In this document: piece after piece, positions 44,327 to 52,377 of the stretch
Layout: each line of letters opens with the position of its first letter
Position numbering within the stretch: position 1 is the first letter of the stretch
Assembly: GCA_905181785.1 (NCBI GenBank)
Contig: CAJIZC010000005.1
Coordinates: 62,001-126,000 of the forward strand
Source: an uncultured Candidatus Poseidoniales archaeon
GTDB lineage: Archaea > Thermoplasmatota > Poseidoniia > Poseidoniales > Poseidoniaceae
Length of the DNA stretch: 64,000 bases
Direction of reading: 5' to 3'
Notes under the pieces: generated by a model
Told to the model about the DNA's origin: nothing
The model's input: the letters and a program-made list of their open reading frames with translations, nothing else
Databases searched by the model: none
Position numbers and translations under genes: made by a program

Positions 44327-45009
44327 TCTTCTTCCCCCAAATCCGACTTTGATTGCCATTCTTCAATCGAAGCGTCAAGAAAGCGGCCATCTTTGAGTTC
44401 CCAAATCCGGGTGGCAAAATCCATCACATTGTCTTCATGGTGCTCCACCATAATCACCGAAGTGCCATTGTTGACCAAACCTGAAACAGCGCTCAGCACT
44501 GTATCGACGTTGTCTTGATCAAGTTCACCTAAGAACTCGTCCGCCAGCATAAGTTGAGGGCGCTGTGCCAACGTTCGGGCAGTGGCAACACGGCGTTGCT
44601 GACCACCTGAAAGGCGTCGAACTGGTTCCTTGGCTTTTTCTTCTATGCCAAGGGTTCGCATGGCATCCTGAGTGCGTTCTTTTCGCTCTTGGAACATGGT
44701 TTTTGACCATTTAACGCCGCACCGTGCTCCCAAGGCCACATTGTGGGCGACGGTTGCATGCCGCACCAAACCCAAGCGTTGTGGAATATAACCAAGATTT
44801 CCACGCCCATCAAGGTCCATATCGAAGTGCCCAGAGAGTGGTCGGACAAGCCCTGCAAGGGTGCGGATTAAGGTGGTCTTTCCGATGCCAGATGGTCCTA
44901 GAATAGCGATGATTTCTCCGGCCTCGACCGTGAGGCTGATCGGTTCGACCAACGGTTCACCGTAGCCGATGACCAAGCCATCAAGGGTCAAGACAACGCC
45001 GTCACTCAT
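44323..45009 (-). CDS. PhnC-like ABC transporter ATPase
   Basis: ATP-hydrolysing subunit: Walker A GPSGIGKTTL, Q-loop GYIPQRLGL, signature RRLSGGQQRRV, Walker B QLMLADEF, and the switch histidine VEHHED. At 228 residues it is compact. Closest family pattern is PhnC. ATG 45009 has GAGGGG upstream. It lies 194 bp after the binding-protein stop; that gap contains only a weak stem (CAGTC-N6-GACTG, 45182-45197) and no gene I can support. Confidence 0.92.
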   Translation of the reverse strand: MSDGVVLTLDGLVIGYGEPLVEPISLTVEAGEIIAILGPSGIGKTTLIRTLAGLVRPLSGHFDMDLDGRGNLGYIPQRLGLVRHATVAHNVALGARCGVKWSKTMFQERKERTQDAMRTLGIEEKAKEPVRRLSGGQQRRVATARTLAQRPQLMLADEFLGELDQDNVDTVLSAVSGLVNNGTSVIMVEHHEDNVMDFATRIWELKDGRFLDASIEEWQSKSDLGEEE

Positions 45010-45203
45010 TGCATCCCCTCAGGCTGCCCTGCAGGCAGGTCTTTTTCAAACGGTTGGCCCATGAACATCGCCAAGAAGCAAGAGGAAAGGTGTGAGGAAT
45101 GGTCATATCGTATCTCCGAGGTGCCGACGAAGCAATCCAGTCTGTTGGGTGAGGCGATTGGATTGCTCCGCCGACGGTTTTCAGTCAAGGAAGACTGGCT
45201 GAA

Positions 45204-47324
45204 TCATTCAGTGATCTCGTACTTGCTGTCGAAGTAGCTTGAGATTCCTGGAATCGCACTAATTAGACCGCTGTAGCTGCCCAGATGCTCTTGGGAATTC
45301 ACTTCAACGAGTCCGGGGGTGTTGAGTACATTGCCCAGAATCTGATCGCCACAAGCGGCTTGTGGAGAGGTCGAATCAACTTGATGGGAGACCATCGAGT
45401 AGCATCCAGTGTAGGTTTGACCCTGCATGGAATAATCTTCCACGTACATTTCGCTGTTCATTGCAAGCAATGCGTTGAGGATTGCCGTTCGGGTTTGAAC
45501 ATCCAAGGTCGCAGGATTGTACATCACTGGGTGCGATGGTGCAGTTCCATACGAAGGCAGGAGGATGTACTCGGATTCCGGCAAGCACCAATCTGCATTG
45601 TCGCTGGTGTTATCGTTCCCACAGTAGGATGCGACGGTTGAGTCCTTGGCGAAAGCCACGTCACCGACGCCTTCTGTCAAGCACTTCACCGCTCCAGAGT
45701 ATGAATAGTATGGAGTGCCTGAATCAGGGATGCTTGCGTTCTCGTTGAAATACGAAGTGATGGTGTTTCTCAACGACTCAATGTCATCTTGAGGGCCGAC
45801 AACCGGGGCGTAGCCTTGGGAGATCAAATGCCCCATTGGCAAAAGCATGCCCGCGGATTTGAGCCATCCTGTGTGGCACGAAGTCTTCCCTTCCATCATT
45901 GCAAATGGGTCGGTCGAGGAATCGTTGTCGAGGTAGGCATTAGCGATCTCAGAACCGTTGAGCACAACAGCATGAGCGTCATAATGGGTTCGGCCATCGG
46001 ACTTCAAATCTGCAGCCATAGCAGCAAGACCGTACTCTTTCCAACCCACCCAAGCAGCACCTCCATCCATGAAGGCAATGTCAGCGTTGCCGAAGCGAAG
46101 AGCCTCGATGATTGCTCCTTCGGAAGTCACCGGGTACAGTGTGACGGAAACGCCAGTTTGTTCTGCGATGAAATCAGCTAGAACTTGTGGGTTCTCGGCT
46201 GGGTTTTCATAATCGTCCTTCATTTCGAAAGCAATACGAATGTTGGAGATGGTTGGCTCAATCGAGTCGTTGATGGTGAACTTGGTATCGTAGTATGCTG
46301 AGATGCCTGGCACATCTTCGATGAGGTTGCCATAGGAAGCGAGGTGTTCCGCAGCGGTTGTTGCGGAGATGGCTGGTGTGTTGAGCACGCTCTCAAGGAT
46401 TGAGGCCCCTTCAGTGGAATCCTTCATGGCCACAAGTGCCTCTTGAACAAGAGTCATGGTCGCTGAATCCGAAGTTGCTGGATTGTACATCACTGGGTGA
46501 GATGGTGCGTTCCCGTAGGTAGGAAGCAGGATGTAATCTGATTCTGGAAGGCACCATGCTTCGTTCGTGGATGCATCTTCATTGCCACAGTAAGAAGCAA
46601 CGGTTGAATCCTTCACAAAGGCAACGTCGCCCACCCCTTCGGTCAAGCACTTCACTGCACCAGAGTAGGAGTAGTAAGGCGTGCCGGAATCGGGGATGCT
46701 TGCATCTTCGTTGAAGAAGTTCGTGATGGTGGAGCGCAGCGATTCAACATCGTTCGCATCTCCAATCACGTTTGCGTATCCATTACCGATGAGGAAGCCC
46801 ATAGGAAGGAGCATGCCTGCCGACTTGAGCCATCCTGTGTGGCAAGAAGTTTTTCCTGCGAGCAAGGAAAACGGATCTGTTGTTGGATCGTCATCGAGGT
46901 GTGCCGCTGCCATTTCAGAATCCTTGTGAACCACAGCGTGAGCGCTGTAGTAGGTGCGACCGTCGGACTTTTGATCAGCGGCGATGGCGTCAAGGCCATA
47001 CTGTTGCCAGCCAACCCATGCTGCTCCGCCGTCCATGAAGGCGATGTCAGCGTTACCGAATCGAAGCGCTTGCAGTGCAGCCCCTTCAGAGTCGATTGAG
47101 TACAAAGACACATCCATGTTGAGGGTCTCACCGAGGTAATCAGCGAAGCGTTGAGGGTTTTCATCGACGTTGGTGTAGTCGTCTTTCAAGCTGAATGCTA
47201 CCACGAGTTTTTCCAATTCGCCAGCGTCTGCTTCATCGCTTCCTTCGAGGCAACCCGCAAGTGCTGTTGTTCCAATGAGAAGCGTCATAATTAGGGTTTT
47301 TGCGATGTTTGGGTTCATGTCCAT
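45204..47324 (-). CDS. Tandem PhnD-like substrate-binding lipoprotein (two fused domains)
   Basis: Lipobox ALAGC with lipidated Cys25, an acidic linker, then two homologous binding domains of about 320 residues, beginning near residues 37 (LVVAFSLKDDYTN) and 360 (IRIAFEMKDDYEN). Both repeat GNADIAFMDGGAAWVGW, SDGRT.Y.AHAVV, TSCHTGWLKSAGMLLPMG and IPDSGTPYYSYSGAVKCLTEGVGDVAF. The two-domain layout is unusual; PhnD has one. GGAAGG lies just before ATG 47324. Two TTTAGG-N4-CCTAAA palindromes flank its TATA box. It sits with PhnC- and PhnE-like genes. Phosphonate, phosphite or a metal complex are possible ligands. Confidence 0.9.
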   Translation of the reverse strand: MDMNPNIAKTLIMTLLIGTTALAGCLEGSDEADAGELEKLVVAFSLKDDYTNVDENPQRFADYLGETLNMDVSLYSIDSEGAALQALRFGNADIAFMDGGAAWVGWQQYGLDAIAADQKSDGRTYYSAHAVVHKDSEMAAAHLDDDPTTDPFSLLAGKTSCHTGWLKSAGMLLPMGFLIGNGYANVIGDANDVESLRSTITNFFNEDASIPDSGTPYYSYSGAVKCLTEGVGDVAFVKDSTVASYCGNEDASTNEAWCLPESDYILLPTYGNAPSHPVMYNPATSDSATMTLVQEALVAMKDSTEGASILESVLNTPAISATTAAEHLASYGNLIEDVPGISAYYDTKFTINDSIEPTISNIRIAFEMKDDYENPAENPQVLADFIAEQTGVSVTLYPVTSEGAIIEALRFGNADIAFMDGGAAWVGWKEYGLAAMAADLKSDGRTHYDAHAVVLNGSEIANAYLDNDSSTDPFAMMEGKTSCHTGWLKSAGMLLPMGHLISQGYAPVVGPQDDIESLRNTITSYFNENASIPDSGTPYYSYSGAVKCLTEGVGDVAFAKDSTVASYCGNDNTSDNADWCLPESEYILLPSYGTAPSHPVMYNPATLDVQTRTAILNALLAMNSEMYVEDYSMQGQTYTGCYSMVSHQVDSTSPQAACGDQILGNVLNTPGLVEVNSQEHLGSYSGLISAIPGISSYFDSKYEITE

Positions 47325-47333
47325 ACCTTCCGG

Positions 47334-47349
47334 TTTAGGCCGCCCTAAA
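47334..47349 (-). promoter_or_regulatory. DtxR-type operator 1
   Basis: Perfect palindrome arms TTTAGG-CCGC-CCTAAA, 10 bp before the binding-protein ATG and over the predicted transcription start. The half-site TTAGG/CCTAA is that of iron- and manganese-dependent DtxR/IdeR-family repressors. Confidence 0.7.
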
Positions 47350-47360
47350 TCCCACTTCTA

Positions 47361-47367
47361 CATATAG
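47361..47367 (-). promoter_or_regulatory. TATA-like box between the two operators
   Basis: Minus strand CTATATG lies between the palindromes, about 40 bp from the ATG, giving a start near 47340 and a leader of about 16 nt with the GGAAGG ribosome site. A repressor bound at both sites would block TBP/TFB and the start point. Confidence 0.5.
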
Positions 47368-47383
47368 TTTAGGTCGCCCTAAA
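47368..47383 (-). promoter_or_regulatory. DtxR-type operator 2
   Basis: Second palindrome, TTTAGG-TCGC-CCTAAA, 34 bp centre to centre from the first and just upstream of the TATA-like box, overlapping the BRE position. Confidence 0.7.
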
Positions 47384-47395
47384 TATTTCATTTTC

Positions 47396-47404
47396 AAAAA
47401 AAAA
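47396..47404 (-). terminator. T-run terminator after the gene at 47427
   Basis: Nine consecutive T residues on the minus strand, 22 bp after the stop of the membrane protein. T-runs are the usual archaeal termination signal and this one separates that gene from the regulated binding-protein promoter. Confidence 0.5.
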
Positions 47405-47426
47405 TACTGCGAGGCAACCTCATCCA

Positions 47427-48326
47427 TCATTCAGCCAGCCATTCCAAAACGATGGCTTCAGCGAAACGGTCAGAAGAAAGCCCTGGGTGCAAAACTGGGC
47501 GCACAACAATCAGCATCTGAAGTTCGCCTCCAAGGTTGGCTTTTGCCACACAGAGCACCTCGCCAACCCGAGTGCCATCGGATGAGGTGCTGAGCAAACT
47601 CCGCAATTCAAAAACTCGAACCTCGACTCGTTCATCCACCCCAAGGGCGGTGGAAATGTAACGGTGGGATTCTTCCGTACTGACAGCCTTCAAGTCCATT
47701 TCATCGGGGTCCAGTGATGCTCCAGTGAGTTGTTGATCGAGCAATTCAATCGCTTGTCGCATCCTTCCGTTCTCCATGCCGAACAATTCTGACACATCGA
47801 GCGCTGATGAAGAGGCCCCAATCGTTCCGTATTGATAGGGGAGCCTCAAACTGATCGATTGAACGATTTCAACATCGAAACCCGCCGACTCGGGCAGCAT
47901 GAGCCAAGTGTATTGCTCACTGGCTGGATAGAGCGGAGCGTTTGGATTTTCTTGCAACAGCGGTTCACCCCACGCAGCTGGAGCAATGGGTTGGCCAACG
48001 GGAACGAAACCCCCGAGTAAAATCATTGTGACCAGGCAGGTGCACAACGTAATCCTTGTACGACGATGAGTGCGCCAATCTTCGCGACCTGCTGGACTCA
48101 AAGCCGATACTACAAGCAAAACAGGAAGCACAACGAGCACGCCCCATGGCACCACCCAAAGAAGAAGAAAACCGCCAATCACCGCTTCAAGCCCATATGG
48201 ACCCAAGAGGGGGCGAAGGTTGCGGGTGGCATCTTCCTTGTCAAGCCCCCTTCGCAACCACCAAACGGCAATGAGGGTACCAAAGAACACCAACAGAGAA
48301 GGAACAAGGTTCCACAGTTGGCTCAT
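47427..48326 (-). CDS. Membrane protein of unknown function
   Basis: Three N-terminal membrane helices (LVPSLLVFFGTLIAVWWL, AVIGGFLLLWVVPWGVLVVLPVLLVVSAL, ITLCTCLVTMILLGGFVPV) and an external domain of about 190 residues rich in beta strands, ending in the tail LEWLAE. No family recognised. ATG 48326 (MSQLWNL) is preferred over the frame opening at 48395. It is divergent from the ABC ATPase, with about 90 bp between. Confidence 0.7.
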   Translation of the reverse strand: MSQLWNLVPSLLVFFGTLIAVWWLRRGLDKEDATRNLRPLLGPYGLEAVIGGFLLLWVVPWGVLVVLPVLLVVSALSPAGREDWRTHRRTRITLCTCLVTMILLGGFVPVGQPIAPAAWGEPLLQENPNAPLYPASEQYTWLMLPESAGFDVEIVQSISLRLPYQYGTIGASSSALDVSELFGMENGRMRQAIELLDQQLTGASLDPDEMDLKAVSTEESHRYISTALGVDERVEVRVFELRSLLSTSSDGTRVGEVLCVAKANLGGELQMLIVVRPVLHPGLSSDRFAEAIVLEWLAE

Positions 48327-48417
48327 GAACGTTGGTGCGTTGTTGCCGGTCAAGAGGGTTGGGGTTCGTGGATGATTCGAACGGTATGTTGTCAAGTCAT
48401 GACCTCATCGCCGTACC

Positions 48418-49431
48418 ATGGAGGAAGGCGTGCTTGAACTCAAAAACGTCACCTTTCGTCATTTGATTCATGCTCCAACGCGCATCAAACCGTGGAGAAA
48501 ACAGCCCGGGCCGGGGGTTTTGGGTGTTTCTTTGAGGCTGCAGCCAGGTGAAATTCTCGGCCTTGTCGGGCCAAACGGTGCTGGAAAAACCACCTTACTG
48601 CGTATGATAGCAGGGGTATTACCGATTGAAAAAGGAAAGATTCATTTGAACAAGAACGGTACTTTTGAGGCGCTTGATGGCTCTTCTCTGCGCACCGTCG
48701 TCGGGCACATGCCGGAGCAGGTTCGTTGGCAAGGACGGCAAACCGTTGAAGATGCTTTATTCGAACTTGCACAAATGCGAGGAAGTTCACTCAAGCGGGT
48801 GAATGATTTGCTCCGCTTGGTCGGTTTAGCAGAACGCACCAAAACACCTCTGTCCAGTTTAAGCCAAGGGATGAGGCAACGCCTCACATTAGCCGCAGCC
48901 TTGTTGGGCACGCCCAAGTACCTGCTTTTGGATGAACCCTTGAACGGCCTCGACCCCGTCGCTGCTGCGGCCTTCATCCGATTGTTGAAGCAATTAACCA
49001 CGAAGGGGGTCTCGATTGTGATCTCATCCCATCAAGTCGAAGGCCTTCAAGCGATCACCGACCGAGTTGCATTGATGCATCGCGGTCAAGTGTTGGCATG
49101 CGGTACGCTGGAAGCCATTGCCCAGAACCTAGGATTAACAAGCACAATCGAAGCAAGAGGGATTGGAGATGCACCAGACTTCTCTTGGTGCAACCTCACT
49201 GAACAAACAGAGGAAAAGGGGCAATGGACTGCTGTTTTGCACGACACTCAACCAAACATGCTGGCTGAAGTTCTCAGCCGCGGGATTGACTTCACCGCCT
49301 GGATTCCGAAACCACCCGGCATTGTTGAGATGTTGTGTGCTGCAACTGGCATGGACGTCGAAGAAGTTGGATTGGATATCGCAACTGCGGCAATGCTCCC
49401 TCACCGACGCTTAGGAGGGGAGGAAGAATGA
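48418..49431 (+). CDS. ABC-2 type exporter ATPase
   Basis: ATPase of the CcmA/NosF class: Walker A GLVGPNGAGKTTL, Q-loop GHMPEQVRWQG, signature LSSLSQGMRQRLT, Walker B KYLLLDEPLNGLDP and switch His SSHQVEG. About 100 C-terminal residues are family-variable. A long N-terminal insertion (HAPTRIKPWRKQPGPGVLG) precedes Walker A. It is translationally coupled to the permease (GAATGA overlap). Confidence 0.93.
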   Translation: MEEGVLELKNVTFRHLIHAPTRIKPWRKQPGPGVLGVSLRLQPGEILGLVGPNGAGKTTLLRMIAGVLPIEKGKIHLNKNGTFEALDGSSLRTVVGHMPEQVRWQGRQTVEDALFELAQMRGSSLKRVNDLLRLVGLAERTKTPLSSLSQGMRQRLTLAAALLGTPKYLLLDEPLNGLDPVAAAAFIRLLKQLTTKGVSIVISSHQVEGLQAITDRVALMHRGQVLACGTLEAIAQNLGLTSTIEARGIGDAPDFSWCNLTEQTEEKGQWTAVLHDTQPNMLAEVLSRGIDFTAWIPKPPGIVEMLCAATGMDVEEVGLDIATAAMLPHRRLGGEEE

Positions 49432-50258
49432 ACGACGGAGTGCGTATATTGGCCCTTGCTCGACGCGTGTTTTTGGATCGTGTAAAGTCGACACGAATGA
49501 TGATCATGCTCCCCATCTTGGTGCTCTTTTTGCCCGGAATGGCGTGGGGGTTTTCCGACCCTGATATTATTCTGCCCGGAGGCCACCAACCCGATGAACC
49601 GATGGAAGTTTTGTTTTACGCAAGCCTTGGCGTTGTGTTTGGCGCAACAATGTGTGCGGTCTTGCTGGCCTTTGATGGCGTGAGCAGGGACCGAGCAAGT
49701 GGAGTGTTCGAATTGAGGCTTGCGCAACCTATGCCACGCACACACCAAGCAATCGCTCTGGTTCTCGGCATGTGGCAGGCTATTTTCATTCCAGTGGCAA
49801 TTTTAATTTTCATCTCGATTGCAATCATCCGTTGGCGTCTTGGCGAATGGGCAAGCGTTGGCGATGCATTGATGCATTTGTTGGCAACAAGTTTGATTCT
49901 GCTATGGTATGTCGTGTTCACCCTTCTCGCTTCTTCAAGGACCAAAGACCAAGGCACCGCCATCGCTTTTGGAGTGGGCATGTGGTTTTTATTCACCTTT
50001 TTGTGGGCCCTCGTGACAACCATGGTTGCTTACGCTTCAGGGGTCACCATTGGAGAGCAAAATGACATGCAATGGATCGCTCTTGAAGGAGCGCTTGACC
50101 TTCTCTCACCAAACGGAGTCTACCACCATCTCCTCGAAACGAGATTGATTGACATCGACCGAGGTGTAGCCGCATGGCAGACATGGAGCATGGCCCTCGT
50201 CTGGACCGCCCTCCCCACCTGGTGGTTTATTCGCAAAATGGACGAATTGCAACCTTGA
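49428..50258 (+). CDS. ABC-2 type exporter permease
   Basis: NosY-like permease of six helices: first after VKSTRMMIML, then GVVFGATMCAVLLAFDGVS with the family-typical RDRASGVFELRLAQPM loop, and four further helices; the large external loop lies between SGVTIGEQ and AWQTWSM. Its ATG 49428 overlaps the ATPase stop by 4 nt. Substrate unknown; the secreted protein 92 bp downstream may be exported or helped by it. Confidence 0.88.
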   Translation: MNDGVRILALARRVFLDRVKSTRMMIMLPILVLFLPGMAWGFSDPDIILPGGHQPDEPMEVLFYASLGVVFGATMCAVLLAFDGVSRDRASGVFELRLAQPMPRTHQAIALVLGMWQAIFIPVAILIFISIAIIRWRLGEWASVGDALMHLLATSLILLWYVVFTLLASSRTKDQGTAIAFGVGMWFLFTFLWALVTTMVAYASGVTIGEQNDMQWIALEGALDLLSPNGVYHHLLETRLIDIDRGVAAWQTWSMALVWTALPTWWFIRKMDELQP

Positions 50259-50349
50259 CTGTACCCCGGCTCGATTGTTCAAAGACCGGTGCTGTTTGGT
50301 TCAACAAGGGGAAGTCTCTTTGAGAGTAGACACGCCCGCATTAAGCATG

Positions 50350-52317
50350 GAGAAGCAACGTTTCGCCCAGACATCAATCGCATTCACGGTCATCATCCTG
50401 TTCTTGATGATGGCTGCGTCAAGTATGATCACAGGAAATTCAACCATGATCGAATCCTCTGAAGCACCGACGAGCGCCCGTCAGGGCAGCCTTGATGTCG
50501 ATTGCAGTGGTTACAAATTCGAAGATTTATTCGATTACAACTACGCTGCCTTCGACATCAACATTGGCGAAGATTGGGCCACTGGACAAATGAGCGCTGT
50601 GGCTTTTGTCAACGGAAGCAATTCCGCAATTGTTCGAGAAAACCTCGATGAGCTGTTCGATGGCACCCCCGGCGGTAACAACTCTTGGATGAGCACGGAT
50701 GAACGTGAGGCTGTGCGAGCCATTGGACCGGAATGCATTGCTGACATGGACACGCGAATCGGCATGAGGGAGGGCTTGCCCCACCGTGGTGGCGTCGATT
50801 GGAACGATTTGGAATTCGTCAAGGATGGCATTTCGCTCGATGAAGTGAACCTTGTTCCTTCCAACCACGACGAAGAACGCGATTGCCAAGACCTCCTCGC
50901 TTCATCCGATTGCAAGGAAGTGCCAGTCACCATTACCGATGATTTGCAAATACACATGTTCACGAAAGAAGACGAAACTCACAATGTTCGCTTTGATCAA
51001 CTTCCCAACAGTGGGGCATCAAACTTCACCCTCGCTCTCAACGTGACCAACATGAGCAACGCTGGCTTGGTCCTCACGTTCCCGCAACTGCAAGGATTGC
51101 GCTTGGTCAATTCTTCAATTCAAGATGACAACGCAGAAAGCACCGCTATGCCGCTTCCAGAACCACAGTACCTCCCTGATGGACGGTTGAGGGTCATTCA
51201 AGAGGTCAGTTATGCCGCAAACGAATACCCGATTCTTCGCAACTTGTTCTTAGATTTCACAACCATGGCACCTGAAACGAATGAAATCCCAGAATGGACT
51301 GCTGATGCCCCTGTTGACGGAACAGTAATTCCCTTTAGCGCCGAAACACGGGATGTTGTGGAAGGCGAAATCACTGAACTTTGGGCAACCGACGACAGCG
51401 GATGGGCAATCGATTGCGTATTTGCGAACCAAGAATGGGTTGGACAGTGGACCACTGGATTGGATGAAGAGGGGAGCCTCTTCCTCGACGGCCCTGACGA
51501 CGTGGCACCAGACGCTCAAATCCAAGTTGAATGCAGCGTTGTGGATCCATTCGGAGCGTCTTCTATTGAAACTCGAAACTGGACCTTTGCTCAACCCTTT
51601 ACCTCTGAAGCAACCATTTCTGAATCTGGAGATGCTCTTGAATTTACGGTCACACCTACGGGTGTTGTGAGCGAAATCTCAATCAGCGCACATGCTCACC
51701 AAACAGCAACAATGGGTGAAATGAGGATGGCGACCGTTGCCGGTGAAGCATCGATGCTCGCCCTTCCTTTGGATGGATTGGCACCTGGGCCAGTTATGAT
51801 CATGGGCCATGCTGAATCAAACGGCATGCTCGACTACGCATTCATGCTTGACTTCAACTTGGAAAAAGCCAGCGCACCTCCGGTGATTGAACTCGAAGTG
51901 AACCTCGACGGCACCAACGCCACATGGGATGCAAGTTACCTCAAGTTCACCCTTCAAGGCAAGGTCTTGGACCCTGACGGTGAAGGCGTTGAAATGGCCC
52001 TTTCGCTGTGTGGTTATTCCACCAACGACTTTGTCCGATCCGGTGTCGTGTGGGAAATTGATGTCAACATTGTTTCCTGTTCATCCCAAAACCCACCTGT
52101 CACAATCTACGACATAACCCTCATTGCAACAGACGATTCCGGTACCATTGCCACCATGCAAGTGCAGGTTCCAGACCCATATGCAAGCACTGAGGAACCG
52201 GTCAACGATGAGGACGAAGTCACTGTCGAAGAAGGCTTGCCTGCAGTTTCCCTGCTCGCCACATTGTCCGTGGCTCTGCTCGGTGCTGCCGTGGTAAACA
52301 ATCGAAAAAAGCAGTGA
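50350..52317 (+). CDS. Large secreted, C-terminally anchored protein
   Basis: Signal peptide or anchor (SIAFTVIILFLMMAASSM), then about 600 residues of beta-rich extracellular domains including Ig-like ones (VDGTVIPFSAETRDVVEGEITELWATDD, split when quoted), with paired cysteines at wide spacing, and a C-terminal helix LLATLSVALLGAAVV ending in NNRKKQ after an acidic stalk. The end resembles sorting signals such as PGF-CTERM in layout, but the tripeptide is LPAVS. No enzymatic motif found. ATG 50350 fits the signal peptide; the frame is open to 50275. Confidence 0.75.
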   Translation, partial: EKQRFAQTSIAFTVIILFLMMAASSMITGNSTMIESSEAPTSARQGSLDVDCSGYKFEDLFDYNYAAFDINIGEDWATGQMSAVAFVNGSNSAIVRENLDELFDGTPGGNNSWMSTDEREAVRAIGPECIADMDTRIGMREGLPHRGGVDWNDLEFVKDGISLDEVNLVPSNHDEERDCQDLLASSDCKEVPVTITDDLQIHMFTKEDETHNVRFDQLPNSGASNFTLALNVTNMSNAGLVLTFPQLQGLRLVNSSIQDDNAESTAMPLPEPQYLPDGRLRVIQEVSYAANEYPILRNLFLDFTTMAPETNEIPEWTADAPVDGTVIPFSAETRDVVEGEITELWATDDSGWAIDCVFANQEWVGQWTTGLDEEGSLFLDGPDDVAPDAQIQVECSVVDPFGASSIETRNWTFAQPFTSEATISESGDALEFTVTPTGVVSEISISAHAHQTATMGEMRMATVAGEASMLALPLDGLAPGPVMIMGHAESNGMLDYAFMLDFNLEKASAPPVIELEVNLDGTNATWDASYLKFTLQGKVLDPDGEGVEMALSLCGYSTNDFVRSGVVWEIDVNIVSCSSQNPPVTIYDITLIATDDSGTIATMQVQVPDPYASTEEPVNDEDEVTVEEGLPAVSLLATLSVALLGAAVVNNRKKQ

Positions 52318-52377
52318 ATGCCGCTACCGGCACCCTCAAGAGGGAACGGTTGGCCCCCACAAACTGAGAGTGAGCAT

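Noticed and set aside
45022-45046. Stem CTGCC-CTGCA-GGCAG followed by T-rich sequence on the plus strand
   Set aside because: It looks like a terminator, but no plus-strand gene ends there; on the minus strand it only precedes the PhnC-like ribosome site.
45006-45188. 60-codon minus-strand frame upstream of the PhnC-like gene
   Set aside because: It overlaps the ATPase start, has no recognisable domain, and ends inside the ribosome-site region; probably chance.
43415-47324. Phosphonate degradation locus
   Set aside because: Only transport genes of the Phn type are present; no C-P lyase, phosphonatase or phosphite dehydrogenase is seen, and the operators suggest metal control.
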